Positions 18,556-28,007 of a stretch of 64,000 bases of DNA are shown here, piece after piece. The position numbers and the translations under genes were made by a program. Origin of the DNA: QHWT01 sp963755695 (GTDB lineage Bacteria > Acidobacteriota > Vicinamibacteria > Vicinamibacterales > 2-12-FULL-66-21); assembly GCA_963755695.1 (NCBI GenBank), contig CAVWLB010000010.1, forward strand, positions 1,488,001-1,552,000, written 5' to 3'. Within the stretch, counting starts at the first letter, position 1. Every line of letters starts with the position of its first letter. The notes under the pieces were generated by a model. The model saw nothing but the letters and a program-made list of their open reading frames with translations. It did not search any database and was not told the origin of the DNA.

Positions 18556-20135
18556 CCGCCGTCCGCCGGACGCTTGATCCTCCGCCTTGCCGTCAGCTCG
18601 AGGACGGCATCGCCAAGACGCGCAGCCATGTCGGTCGGCAACAACGCGCCCTCTCCTTCGTCGGCTTCCGCGAGATCGCCCGCAGTCCCGTGGAGATAGA
18701 CCGCGAGCTTGCACGCACCTTCGGCATCCAGAATCTGGGCGAACCACGCCGCGATCATCCCGGTGAGCAGGTCCCCGGTGCCGCCGGTGGCCATGCCGGC
18801 GTTCCCGGTGAGATTGACGAAGGTTCGAGACTCGGGACCGGCGATGACCGTGCGATGTCCCTTCAGCACGACGTACACGCGATGGGCCACGGCGAACTCG
18901 CGCGCGTGCTCGAGCCGATCCGCCTGAACCTGTTCGATGCTGACGTTCAGCAGCCGCGCCATCTCGCCCGGATGCGGCGTGATGATCAAATCGACACCGT
19001 CGCGGCCGGTCAGCCGCTCGGGATCGCCTGCGAACGCATTCAGCCCGTCCGCATCGAGGACGAGCGGGACGCCGGCCCGCTCGACGATCGCCTGAACGAA
19101 CGCCGCGGTAGACGGATCCTGCCCCAGACCGGGTCCGATCGCGATGACGTCGGCCTTCATGTCGAGCACCCGCTCCACGGCGCTGAAGTCAATCGTCCCG
19201 GCCGCGGTCTCCTCCAGCGGTTCGGTCATGTACTCGGGCATCATCGCCGCGATTGTGGGGACGCATGATCGCGGGGTCGCAACGGTCAGCAGCCCGGCGC
19301 CGGATTTCAGCGCGCCCAGCGCCGTCAGGTGTGCCGCGCCGGTCTTGCCAAACGAGCCGGCAATCACCAGCACGCGTCCGAAATCTCCTTTGTGCGACTC
19401 CGCGGCGCGAGTCGGTACCAGCTCACGCATTCGCTCGCGCGTGAGCAGTTCGACCCACGGTCCTTCGAGCTCGTCGATCACCGCGCCGGGAATGCCAATG
19501 TCTGCGATGACGAGATCGCCACCGTATGCGTCGGCCGGCGGCAGGATCAGGGGAATCTTCGGGGCGGCAAGCGTCACGGTCATCGAGGCTTCAATCGCCT
19601 CACCCTCGAGCTCGGGCGAATCGGCGGAGACCCCGGTCGGCAGATCGATCGCGACCACGGGCGCCCCGAGTCCGTTGACGTCGGCGACCACGGTCTCGAG
19701 CAGTCCAGTGAGCTGGCCGTGGAACCCGGTGCCCACGATGGCGTCGACGATCAGATCGCACTCCGACACTTCAGTGAAGTGCAGCTCCCACTCCTGGGCG
19801 TTGGTGATCTCGACGACGGTCAGTCCGATGCGCCCCAGAATCTCGAGGTTGGTACGTGCGGTCCCGCGGACATCGCTCACGCTGCCCAGCAGGAACACAA
19901 TCGCCTCGATACCGCGCTGCGCGAGAGTGCGGGCGACGACGAAGCCGTCACCGCCGTTGTTCCCGCGGCCGCACAGAACCGCCACTTTGCTCGCGTCGAG
20001 ATCTTCGAACGCCGCTTCCATGGCCGCAACGGCCTGGCGACCCGCATTCTCCATCAGCACGATTTCTGGGATGCCGATCTCGTCGATGGTCTGGCGATCG
20101 GCCTCGCGCATCTGCTGGGTGTTGAGAACTCGCAT
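18552..20135 (-). CDS. nnr: Bifunctional NAD(P)H-hydrate epimerase and ADP-dependent dehydratase
   Basis: This enzyme repairs hydrated NAD(P)H. The N-terminal half (about 1-215) is the YjeF_N epimerase with VLCGRGNNGGDGFVVARTL and VDAIVGTGFHG. The C-terminal half is the ribokinase-like dehydratase with AAHLTALGALKSGAGLLTVA, IGPGLGQD, LVLDADGLNAFAG, LIITPHPGEMARLL and the nucleotide loop NAGMATGGTGDLLTGMIA. The start at 20135 (RVLNTQQMREAD) is the conserved one; earlier residues of the open frame come from the repeat at 20141-20166. The length of 527 residues is normal for the fused form. Confidence 0.95.
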   Translation of the reverse strand: MRVLNTQQMREADRQTIDEIGIPEIVLMENAGRQAVAAMEAAFEDLDASKVAVLCGRGNNGGDGFVVARTLAQRGIEAIVFLLGSVSDVRGTARTNLEILGRIGLTVVEITNAQEWELHFTEVSECDLIVDAIVGTGFHGQLTGLLETVVADVNGLGAPVVAIDLPTGVSADSPELEGEAIEASMTVTLAAPKIPLILPPADAYGGDLVIADIGIPGAVIDELEGPWVELLTRERMRELVPTRAAESHKGDFGRVLVIAGSFGKTGAAHLTALGALKSGAGLLTVATPRSCVPTIAAMMPEYMTEPLEETAAGTIDFSAVERVLDMKADVIAIGPGLGQDPSTAAFVQAIVERAGVPLVLDADGLNAFAGDPERLTGRDGVDLIITPHPGEMARLLNVSIEQVQADRLEHAREFAVAHRVYVVLKGHRTVIAGPESRTFVNLTGNAGMATGGTGDLLTGMIAAWFAQILDAEGACKLAVYLHGTAGDLAEADEGEGALLPTDMAARLGDAVLELTARRRIKRPADGG

Positions 20136-20140
20136 GAAGT

Positions 20141-20166
20141 GGGCAGTATGCAGTATGCGGTATGCG
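20141..20166. repeat. Short intergenic phrase repeat (CAGTATGCGGTATG)
   Basis: Three imperfect copies of an 8-9 base phrase (gggcagtatgcagtatgcgg, tatgcg) lie between the divergent nnr and aminotransferase genes. Just before the aminotransferase ATG, TATGCT at 20245-20250 could be a -10 box. Transcripts would then be almost leaderless. Confidence 0.55.
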
Positions 20167-20264
20167 CTCGTCAGCAAAGGCGGCCCCGGCACTGGTGCCC
20201 ACGCACCCGCATCGGGTTTACTGCGAACAGTCTAAGGTACTGCGTATGCTAGACTTTGCGCAAC

Positions 20265-21152
20265 ATGCGCGGTGCCGTTTATGTGAACGGGAACATTGCT
20301 CCGGCCGATCAAGCAGTGATCCCGGTGTACGACCATGGGTTTGTCTACGGCGAGGGCGTCTACGAGACCCTGCGGACCTACAACAAGGTTCCCTTCCTCT
20401 ACGACCGACACATACGGCGCCTGCGCCAGTCCGCGCGCCATCTCGATCTCGCAGTTTCTTTCGACGACCCCACGCTGCTCGGATGGATCCAAGACACGAT
20501 GCAGGCCGCTGGAGAGATGCACGAGGCCTACATTCGGGTGCTCCTGACCCGGGGCGTCGGTGAACTGACCTACGACATCAAGGCGACGCCCGCTCCGTCG
20601 CTGGTCATCATCGTGAAGCCCAACGAAGAGGCGCCGGCGCGGATGTTCACCGAGGGGATCAAGATCTGCCTCGTCGATGTCATCCGGAACCATCCGCAAT
20701 CGGTGAACCCGATTATCAAGTCGAACAACCTGTTGAACAACGCGCTCGCGATGCAGGCGGCTTATCGCCAAGGTGGCGAAGAAGCTCTGATGTGCAACTA
20801 CCGAGGCGAGCTTTCCGAGTGCTCGCAATCGAACTTCTTCATGGTGCGCGGCGGCGTCGCGCTGACGCCAAAGTCGGCGGCCGGCCTGCTCGAGGGCGTG
20901 ACGCGGGCATTCATGTTCGAGGTCGGCCGCGAAGTGGGCGTCGAGGTTCGCGACGAGACGCTGTATCCGAAGGATCTGGACTCGGCCGATGAAATGTTCA
21001 TCACCAGCACGACCCGCGAGATGAGCCCGGTAACCCGGCTCGATGATCGAGTGATCGGCTCCGGGACTCCCGGTCCGATCACCATGAAGCTGCTCGAGGG
21101 CTATCGGCGCAAGGCGCAGGAATTGACGCGCGCGCTGGCAAGCCGGGCGTAG
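20265..21152 (+). CDS. Class IV PLP aminotransferase (branched-chain / D-amino acid aminotransferase family)
   Basis: This 295-residue fold-type IV enzyme contains VYDHGFVYGEGVYETLRTYN, the PLP-lysine segment NPIIKSNNLLNNALAMQAA, the cofactor-binding ELSECSQSNFFMV, and SADEMFITSTTREMSPVT near the C-terminus. The family transfers amino groups between 2-oxo acids and branched-chain L-amino acids, D-amino acids or 4-amino-4-deoxychorismate. The sequence alone does not settle which. An upstream TTG at 20256 is possible, but ATG 20265 fits homologues better. Confidence 0.88.
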   Translation: MRGAVYVNGNIAPADQAVIPVYDHGFVYGEGVYETLRTYNKVPFLYDRHIRRLRQSARHLDLAVSFDDPTLLGWIQDTMQAAGEMHEAYIRVLLTRGVGELTYDIKATPAPSLVIIVKPNEEAPARMFTEGIKICLVDVIRNHPQSVNPIIKSNNLLNNALAMQAAYRQGGEEALMCNYRGELSECSQSNFFMVRGGVALTPKSAAGLLEGVTRAFMFEVGREVGVEVRDETLYPKDLDSADEMFITSTTREMSPVTRLDDRVIGSGTPGPITMKLLEGYRRKAQELTRALASRA

Positions 21153-21159
21153 CCAGGAC

Positions 21160-21222
21160 CGAAGACTGAAGACCGATTAGGGAAGTAGTCCTGCCTCCTG
21201 CCTCCTGCCTCCTGCCTCCTTG
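21160..21222. repeat. Intergenic repeats: GAAGACTGAAGACC phrase and a 7-bp CCTGCCT tandem
   Basis: The spacer begins gaccgaagactgaagaccga and then holds four perfect tandem copies of CCTGCCT plus a partial one. It lies between the convergent aminotransferase and gcvP genes. A 7-bp simple tandem repeat can vary in copy number. Confidence 0.85.
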
Positions 21223-21231
21223 TTTTCTTTG

Positions 21232-24114
21232 CTACACCGCCGCGCCCTGCTCGATGTAGTCCTCGAGCGGCGGGCAGGCACAGATCAGATTTCGATCACC
21301 GTAAGGATTGTCGATGCGGGATACGGCCGGCCACACCTTGTTCAGTCTCACGAACGGCAGCGGGTAGGCAGCCTGCTCGCGCGAGTAGGGATGCGACCAC
21401 TCGTCGGAGGCGATCGCGTCTGCGGTGTGGGGCGCGTTCTTCAGGAGGTTGTCCTTCGGATCGGCCTGTCCGTCAATCACCGCCTGAATTTCGCTCCGGA
21501 TTGCGATGAGCGCGTCACAGAAGCGATCGAGCTCGTCCTTCCCTTCGCTCTCCGTCGGCTCGATCATCATCGTCCCGGGGACCGGGAACGAGACCGTCGG
21601 CGCGTGGAAGCCGTAGTCCATCAGTCGCTTCGCCACATCCTGTTCATCGACCGAGGGTCCGGCGTTGTGCTTGAACGGGCGCAGGTCGAAGATCAGCTCA
21701 TGCGCGACGCGGCCGTTGTGATTGGCGTACAGCACCTCGTAGTGCGATTCGAGCCGGGCCTTGATGTAGTTGGCATTGAGAATCGCATAACGGGTGGCGT
21801 CGGTCATTCCCGATGCGCCAAGCATCCGGACGTAACCGTAGGAGATCAGCAGGATGCTTGCGCTGCCCCACGGCGCCGACGAGACAGCGGGAATGCCCTT
21901 CGGGCCGCCAACTTTGACGATTGGGTGGCCGGGCAGATACGGCGCGAGATGCGTTGCCACCGCAATCGGTCCCATCCCGGGACCGCCACCGCCGTGCGGG
22001 ATCGCGAACGTCTTGTGCAGGTTCAAGTGGCAGACGTCGGCGCCGATCGACGCCGGGCTCGTCAAGCCCACCTGCGCATTCATGTTGGCCCCGTCCATGT
22101 AGACCTGCCCGCCATGCTCGTGGACAATGGCGCAGATCTCGCGGATGCGCTCCTCGAAAATGCCGTAAGTCGACGGATACGTCACCATGATCGCGGCCAG
22201 GCGGTCGCGATGTTCCGTGGCCTTCGCGCGGAGATCGTCGACCTCGACATACCCATGGCTGTCGCACGCGACAACGATCACCTTCAATCCCGCGAGCGTA
22301 GCGCTGGCCGGGTTCGTCCCGTGCGCCGACGCGGGGATCAACACCACGTCCCGGCGCTCTTCTCCTCGGTCGCGATGATACGACCGGATCACCATCAGCC
22401 CAGCGAATTCGCCCTGCGCACCGGAATTCGGCTGGAGCGACACGGCTGAAAACCCGGTAATCTCGCACACCGCGGCCTCGAGATCGTGGCAGATTTCCGC
22501 GTAACCGGCCGCCTGCTCGAGCGGCGCGAACGGATGGATGCGGCTGAACGACGTCCAGGTGACTGGCAGCATTTCCGCCGCCGCGTTCAGCTTCATCGTG
22601 CAGGATCCCAGCGGAATCATCGATGTGTCGAGCCCGACATCCTTTCGCTCCAGCGACCGGATGTAGCGCATCATCTGGGTTTCCGAGTGATGCGTGTTGA
22701 ACACCGGATGGCTGAGGTACTCGCTGGTTCGCCGCAGCGAAATCGGCGCCTTGAGAGAAAACGGAACTCGCTCCTTGAAAATCGGACGCTTGCCCGAAGT
22801 GAAGACCTTCACGATATCGGTCACGTCGTCGATGGTTGTCGTCTCGTCGAGGGAGATACCGATCGCGCCGTCTTTCGAGTACCGGAAGTTGAGGCCCGCG
22901 GCCTCAGCCGCGGTACGGATCCCGGCAACATTCGCGCGTTCGATCCGGAGGGTGTCGAAGTAGGCGCTGTTGGTCTGGGCAAGGCCCTGGGCGGTGAGTG
23001 CCTCGTCGAGGGTCCGCGTCAGGCCATGAATGCGTTCGGCGATCGACCGGAGTCCCTTCGGACCGTGGAAGACCGCATACATCGCCGCAATGTTGGCCAG
23101 GAGCGCCTGCGCGGTACAGATGTTCGAGGTGGCCTTCTCTCGGCGGATGTGCTGCTCGCGAGTCTGGAGCGCCATCCGATAGGCACGTTGACCGCGCGCG
23201 TCGATCGACACGCCGATGATCCGGCCGGGTGCCTGACGAACGAACGACTCACGGGTCGCAAAGAACGCGGCGTGCGGTCCGCCATAGCCCAGCGGTACGC
23301 CAAAGCGCTGCGAGTTGCCGACCACGACATCAGCGCCGACCTCACCCGGCGGCGTCAACAGCGTGAGCGCCATCAGGTCACTGGCCACCGCCACCAGCAG
23401 ACCCGCGGCGTGTGCTTTCTCGATAATCGCTCTCAGATCGTGGGCCTCGCCCCGATCGTCCGGATACTGCAGCAGCAGTCCGAACGCGCGTTCCATCGGA
23501 AGCGACTCGAGATCGCCGATCTCGATCCGGATCTTCAGCGGTTCCGCGCGGCCGCGCAGCACGTCAATGGTCTGCGGGAACGTACGCGCGGACACGAGGA
23601 ATACGCTGTCCTGCCCCGCCGGCGCCTTCTTCGCATTCAGACGATGGAACATGGTCATCGCTTCTGCGGCTGCAGTCCCTTCGTCGAGCAGTGACGCCGT
23701 CGCGATGTCCATCGCCGTCAGATCCTTCACAACCGTCTGGAAGTTCAGAAGCGACTCCAGCCGGCCCTGGGCGATTTCCGCCTGATACGGGGTGTAAGGC
23801 GTGTACCATCCGGGGTTCTCGAGAACATTGCGCAGGATGACCGCGGGCGTATGGCAGTCGTAATAGCCCATCCCGATGTACGACCGCGCGACGCGGTTCT
23901 TGGTGGCGACGCTCCCGAGGCGTCGCAGGTACGCCGCTTCGCTTTCTGCCTCCGGAAGGTTCATCGGGTGCGAGAGTCGAATGCCAGAGGGAATCGTCTG
24001 TTCGATCAGCGCATCGAGCGAGGGAACGCCCATGGCACGCAACATCGCATCGGACGCCTCGGCGTCAGGTCCAATGTGCCGCTCCTGAAAAGATCCTTGT
24101 AAGTCCGTAGTCAT
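21232..24114 (-). CDS. gcvP: Glycine dehydrogenase (decarboxylating), P-protein, fused form
   Basis: The P-protein decarboxylates glycine on PLP and passes the aminomethyl group to lipoyl-GcvH. The single chain of about 960 residues has both halves: N-terminal RHIGPDAEASDAMLRAMGV and YTPYQAEIAQGRLESLLNFQ, and C-terminal HLNLHKTFAIPHGGGGPGMG with the PLP lysine, then PIVKVGGPKGIPAVSSAPWG. The open frame extends to 24141. I prefer ATG 24114 because the extra nine residues are encoded by the adjoining repeat. It is the last gene of the gcvTHP set. The frame is intact. Confidence 0.97.
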   Translation of the reverse strand: MTTDLQGSFQERHIGPDAEASDAMLRAMGVPSLDALIEQTIPSGIRLSHPMNLPEAESEAAYLRRLGSVATKNRVARSYIGMGYYDCHTPAVILRNVLENPGWYTPYTPYQAEIAQGRLESLLNFQTVVKDLTAMDIATASLLDEGTAAAEAMTMFHRLNAKKAPAGQDSVFLVSARTFPQTIDVLRGRAEPLKIRIEIGDLESLPMERAFGLLLQYPDDRGEAHDLRAIIEKAHAAGLLVAVASDLMALTLLTPPGEVGADVVVGNSQRFGVPLGYGGPHAAFFATRESFVRQAPGRIIGVSIDARGQRAYRMALQTREQHIRREKATSNICTAQALLANIAAMYAVFHGPKGLRSIAERIHGLTRTLDEALTAQGLAQTNSAYFDTLRIERANVAGIRTAAEAAGLNFRYSKDGAIGISLDETTTIDDVTDIVKVFTSGKRPIFKERVPFSLKAPISLRRTSEYLSHPVFNTHHSETQMMRYIRSLERKDVGLDTSMIPLGSCTMKLNAAAEMLPVTWTSFSRIHPFAPLEQAAGYAEICHDLEAAVCEITGFSAVSLQPNSGAQGEFAGLMVIRSYHRDRGEERRDVVLIPASAHGTNPASATLAGLKVIVVACDSHGYVEVDDLRAKATEHRDRLAAIMVTYPSTYGIFEERIREICAIVHEHGGQVYMDGANMNAQVGLTSPASIGADVCHLNLHKTFAIPHGGGGPGMGPIAVATHLAPYLPGHPIVKVGGPKGIPAVSSAPWGSASILLISYGYVRMLGASGMTDATRYAILNANYIKARLESHYEVLYANHNGRVAHELIFDLRPFKHNAGPSVDEQDVAKRLMDYGFHAPTVSFPVPGTMMIEPTESEGKDELDRFCDALIAIRSEIQAVIDGQADPKDNLLKNAPHTADAIASDEWSHPYSREQAAYPLPFVRLNKVWPAVSRIDNPYGDRNLICACPPLEDYIEQGAAV

Positions 24115-24127
24115 TCGTGGCGCCGAT

Positions 24128-24299
24128 TGCTCCGTCTGCATCCGGTGGTCCGTTGTGTCCGTATTCCGTGTTGGTTGTGGGTCCGTGGTGGTCCGCGTCA
24201 GTGCCGTGTTGGTCGGTGTTTGTCTGAATTTGTCTGTGTTTGTCTGTGTTTGTCAGTGGCCATCAGCAGCCGTCAGTGGCGGTCAGTGTTGTCTGTGGC
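24128..24299. repeat. Phrase-like microrepeat array (GTCCGTGGT / TGTCTGTGTT) between gcvH and gcvP
   Basis: About 170 bases consist of drifting 8-11 base phrases: gtccgtggtggtccgcgtca, then tttgtctgtgtttgtctgtg, then cagtggccatcagcagccgt and gtcagtggcggtcagtgttg. It separates two genes that normally need co-expression, so it is probably transcribed. No promoter or terminator is recognisable in it. Confidence 0.75.
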
Positions 24300-24300
24300 C

Positions 24301-24666
24301 CTACTTGGTCAGGTCCGCGTATTGATCGGCGTTCAACAAATCATCCGAATCGCCGCGGACGCGAACCGCAATCATCCAGGAACCGTGAGGATCGGAGTTG
24401 ACGGATTCGGGCCGCTGCACGAGCGCGGAATTGACTTCGGTCACCTCGCCGTCAACCGGACTGTAAAGCTCCGAGACCGCCTTCACGGACTCGATCGTCC
24501 CGAAGACCTCCCCCTTCTTCAACGCTCGCCCGACCTGCGGCAGTTCGAGATACACGACGTCGCCGAGCTGCTTCTGCGCGTAGTCGGTGATGCCCACGCG
24601 CGCATCGCCGCCCCCGAGGTGAATCCATTCGTGGTCTTTCGTATATTTGAGGTCGGTTGGATACAT
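24301..24666 (-). CDS. gcvH: Glycine cleavage system H protein
   Basis: GcvH carries the lipoyl arm that shuttles the aminomethyl group between GcvP, GcvT and Lpd. The 121-residue protein has YTKDHEWIHLGGGDARVGIT and the lipoylation hairpin VFGTIESVKAVSELYSPVDG with the modified Lys at residue 62, ending in EVTEVNSALVQRPESVNSDP. Length and motifs are typical. It lies 36 bases downstream of gcvT in the same direction. Confidence 0.97.
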   Translation of the reverse strand: MYPTDLKYTKDHEWIHLGGGDARVGITDYAQKQLGDVVYLELPQVGRALKKGEVFGTIESVKAVSELYSPVDGEVTEVNSALVQRPESVNSDPHGSWMIAVRVRGDSDDLLNADQYADLTK

Positions 24667-24702
24667 GATGGCTCCCGCCGTGTCTGATGACCGGCTTACC
24701 GG

Positions 24703-25818
24703 TCATTTCGCCCGCTTGTAGAACGGTAGTGGAACCACGGCGGCTTTCGCCCGACGACCGCGGATGTCCACCTCGAACTCTGTCCCGACGGCAGTGCGAT
24801 CAGCGGGGAGATATGCCATGCCGATCGCCTTCTTCAAGTATGGTGTCTGTGTGCCGCTGGTCACGAGACCGGCCTTCTCGCCTCCGACATACGCGTCGTA
24901 GCCGTGACGCCCGATCGCGCGCTCGAGCATTGCAAAGCCGACCAGCTTGCGAGAAGGGCCGCTCGCCTTCTGGGCCCGCAACACCTCGGCACCAATGAAT
25001 TCATCTTTCTTCCATCCGACGATCCAACCCAGGTCGGCCTCGAGGACCGTCGTCGTCTCGTCCATGTCGTTGCCGTACAACCGCATCGCGGCCTCGAGAC
25101 GGAGGGTGTCGCGTGCGCCCAGTCCAGCCGGCACGACGCCGGCGGCCTTCCCCGCTTGCAGGATCGCCTCCCACACCCGTTCGGCAGCGTTCGGCGGCAC
25201 GAACACTTCAAAGCCGTCCTCGCCGGTATAGCCGGTTCGCGAAATCGTCACGCGGACGCCGGCAACTTCGCCGGTCGAAAACCAGTAGTACTTGATGCCG
25301 GAGAGATTCACGCCGGTCAGCGTTTGCAGCACCTCGCGGGCGACGGGGCCCTGTAGCGCCATCAGCGCGTAGCGCGAGCTCGTGTTGACGGCGACCGCGT
25401 CACCAACACCCTGGATGCTCTGCGAGATCCAGTTGAAGTCCTTGATGATGTTCGACGCGTTGACGACCAGCATGAAGTGGTCGTCCGCCAGCCGGTAGGT
25501 CAGGACGTCGTCGACGAATGTCCCCTGCGGGGTCGTCAGCGCAGAATACTGCGCCTGATTGGTGGCCAGGCGTGAGGCGTCGTTGGAGGTGATGTGCTGG
25601 ACGGCTTTCAGGGCATCAGCGCCGGCTACTTCGATTTCCCCCATATGCGAGACATCGAACAGTCCCGCACGCGTCCTGACCGCCATGTGCTCGTCGACAA
25701 TTCCGGAGTATTCGACCGGCATGTCCCAGCCGCCGAATTCGACCATGCGCGCCCCAAGCGCGCGATGTCGCGCGTGCAGCGGCGTTTTCTTGAGAGTGCC
25801 CGAGGCAGGCTGTGTCAT
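24703..25818 (-). CDS. gcvT: Glycine cleavage system T protein (aminomethyltransferase)
   Basis: GcvT releases ammonia from the GcvH-bound intermediate and makes 5,10-methylene-THF. The 371-residue protein has FGGWDMPVEYSGIVDEHMAV, GLFDVSHMGEIEVAGADA and NASNIIKDFNW. The C-terminal half contains SRTGYTGEDGFEVFVPP and GLGARDTLRLEAAMRLYGND. ATG 25818 (TQPASGTLKKTPLHARHRAL) is the family start; the frame continues upstream without similarity. It is first in the gcvT-gcvH-gcvP order. I looked for a glycine riboswitch in 25819-25966 and saw no convincing one. Confidence 0.97.
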   Translation of the reverse strand: MTQPASGTLKKTPLHARHRALGARMVEFGGWDMPVEYSGIVDEHMAVRTRAGLFDVSHMGEIEVAGADALKAVQHITSNDASRLATNQAQYSALTTPQGTFVDDVLTYRLADDHFMLVVNASNIIKDFNWISQSIQGVGDAVAVNTSSRYALMALQGPVAREVLQTLTGVNLSGIKYYWFSTGEVAGVRVTISRTGYTGEDGFEVFVPPNAAERVWEAILQAGKAAGVVPAGLGARDTLRLEAAMRLYGNDMDETTTVLEADLGWIVGWKKDEFIGAEVLRAQKASGPSRKLVGFAMLERAIGRHGYDAYVGGEKAGLVTSGTQTPYLKKAIGMAYLPADRTAVGTEFEVDIRGRRAKAAVVPLPFYKRAK

Positions 25819-25870
25819 CAGATCTGACTGGAGCCAGCCCTGGCAGCGCGCGCAGGCGGGCGCATATCCA

Positions 25871-25966
25871 ATGAACGTACTATGCGCACCGGCTGGGGTC
25901 AAGATTTTGGCGCTGGGCGCCGCCGTTCTCGCGGCGGCTCCCTCGGCGCTCGCGTACTCCCGCTGA
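25871..25966 (+). CDS. Possible 31-residue orphan signal-peptide ORF
   Basis: ATG 25871 to TGA 25966 encodes a start with Lys11, then ILALGAAVLAAAPSALA and YSR. It has the shape of a signal peptide with an Ala-x-Ala cleavage site but almost no mature part. It lies on the plus strand upstream of gcvT (divergent) and 46 bases before the surface-protein gene at 26013. It could be a chance ORF, a secreted micropeptide, or the stranded signal of a truncated gene. No clear ribosome-binding site is seen. Confidence 0.25.
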   Translation: MNVLCAPAGVKILALGAAVLAAAPSALAYSR

Positions 25967-26012
25967 CCTACTCGCAGAGCGCCGCTCGCTCCGTTCCGTT
26001 CGCGTTGGCATA

Positions 26013-27975
26013 ATGTGGGTAATGGCGTTTTTCGCCGCGGCTCTCGTCATTGGTACTTGGCGCCGCGCCGCAGTCCAGCCAGCCTCCGGCGGCGAGCGCG
26101 AGCGTAGCGATCGGGCGCGTGATCGATGCCACCACGGGCCGGCCGATCGCTGGAGCTATCGTCACACTCTTTGGAAGCGCCGCGCTACCTCCTCCGAGAG
26201 CCGGGCACCCCCCAGGTACGCCTGCTCCCCGCTTGATGACGAACGCCGCGGGCCAATTCGTGGCGCGGGGTCTTCGCAAGGGATCGCTGTTTCTGGTCGT
26301 CACCAAAGGGGGCTACGTTGATGCGACCAACGCACAGTCGCGCCCCGAAGGCACTGCCCAGCGAATCGACGTCAAGGAAGGACAGCGGATCACTGATATC
26401 GAAGTGCGGATGTGGAGAAACTCAGTCATCGCAGGAACCGTGATCGATGAAGCGGGTGAACCGGTCGTCGGCGCCCACGTACAGTCCTATCGGCGTGGAT
26501 TCGCTGCCGGGCGCGTCGTCTTCATGCCGACGGCGTCGACCACGACGGACGATCGCGGCGCGTATCGGCTGGCCAACCTGGTGCCGAACGAGTATCAAAT
26601 CGCGGTGGTCTCGACCGAGGTCGCAGTTCCCACCGGCGTCATCAACACGCTCGGTCAGGGCAGTGCCGGAGGCGCTGTAAGGGCTGAACTGTCTCGCGAG
26701 GTGGGCGGCATTGGTTCACCCGGCGCACCCTCGGGCACTCCTTTCGCCATCGCGTCCGGAGGACAGACGATCAGCCTGCCCTCTGGCACAGCCACGACAA
26801 TGGAACGTGGCGATGGTTCATGGCTCGTCTATCCAACAACCTTCTATCCGTCCTCGACATCTGCAGCGGAGGGATCCGTGATCGGTGTGAAGTCGGGCGA
26901 AGAACGTGTCGGGGTCGACATTCAGTGGCGGCCATTTCGCGCGGCCCGAGTGTCTGGTCAAATCCTGGCGCCAAGCGGATATGCGGGCAACATTCCAATG
27001 CGCTTGATTCGTTTGCCGGCGGATGGAGCTTCCGATCTCGACGTCGCGAGAACGATCAGCGATTCAGAGGGGGCTTTCACATTTCCCGTCGTTCCGCCAG
27101 GCCAGTATCTCTTGAGGGTCGTGCGCATCCCACGACCGCCGGTCGCCTCGAGCGACGGCAACGCGATGACGGTTCGCTCGGGCGCAATTGCCGTGTCTGA
27201 TTCACGACCTCCATCGGCTGCACCGCCGCTTCCCGCTCCGGTTCCGGCGGACGCCACATTGTTCGCGGAGGCCTCCCTCGTCGTCGGCGACACCGACGTC
27301 ACAGGCGTCATGCTGCCGCTGCGGGCAGGACCAAGAATCGGAGGACGCGTGGAATTCGACGGGTCGATCCAGCGCCCGGATGCAGCGACGATCGCGAACG
27401 TGCGCGTGACGCTGGATCCGGCTGACGGCTCGAAGCTGCCGGAGCAACTTGGATTCGTCACGGGACGAATCGACGAGACGGGACAGTTCCGCACCTTTGG
27501 TGTGCCTCCGGGAAAATACTTCGTTCGCGCGGCCGGATTGTCGGACTGGTTCTTCAAAGGAGCGATCTACCAGGGACGCGACCTGGCGGATACCCCGATC
27601 GATCTGACAACCGACGATGTGTCGGGCGTGGTGCTCACGTTCACGGACCGGCCGTCGAGCATCGTGGGTAATGTGACGAGCGCATCGGCCGTGGATGGAG
27701 GCGCGGTAGTGCTGGTGTTTCCCACTGACAGCAGTGAATGGACGCCTACCGGCGCGGCGCCACGGCGGATCCGGACCGCGCGTGCAACCGCTGACGGCTC
27801 CTACCTGTTCCCCTCGCTTCCGGAGGGGGACTACTGCGTGGTGGCGGTGCACGAACCGCCTGACGACTGGGCGGATCCTGCTTCGCTCGAAAACCTCGCG
27901 CGCACGGCTGAACACGTGCATCTTGCGGAGGGAGAGCGCAAAACACAGGACCTGCGCACGGCGACAATTCGATAA
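26013..27975 (+). CDS. Secreted carboxypeptidase-regulatory-like (beta-sandwich repeat) protein, copy 1 (one frameshift)
   Basis: The protein (653 residues after removing one extra base near 26053) starts with a signal-like AFFAAALVIG. It continues with repeated carboxypeptidase-regulatory or Cna-B-like sandwiches, each opening GRVIDATTGRPIAGAIVTLF or similar (AGTVIDEAGEPVVGAHVQSY, GGRVEFDGSIQRPDAATIAN). No catalytic residues of a peptidase are evident. Such multi-sandwich proteins are abundant in Acidobacteriota and are assumed to be surface or matrix proteins. An unbroken alternative would be TTG 26050, but it would lose the signal peptide. The next gene is a paralogue 32 bases downstream (tandem duplication). 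Confidence 0.75.
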
Positions 27976-28007
27976 TCGAGGAGGCGACAATCGGTCCCAT
28001 CCTGCTC

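Noticed and set aside
25819..25970. Glycine riboswitch upstream of gcvT
   Set aside because: I could not find the conserved GGAGAG and tandem-aptamer cores on the minus strand. A covariance search would be decisive.
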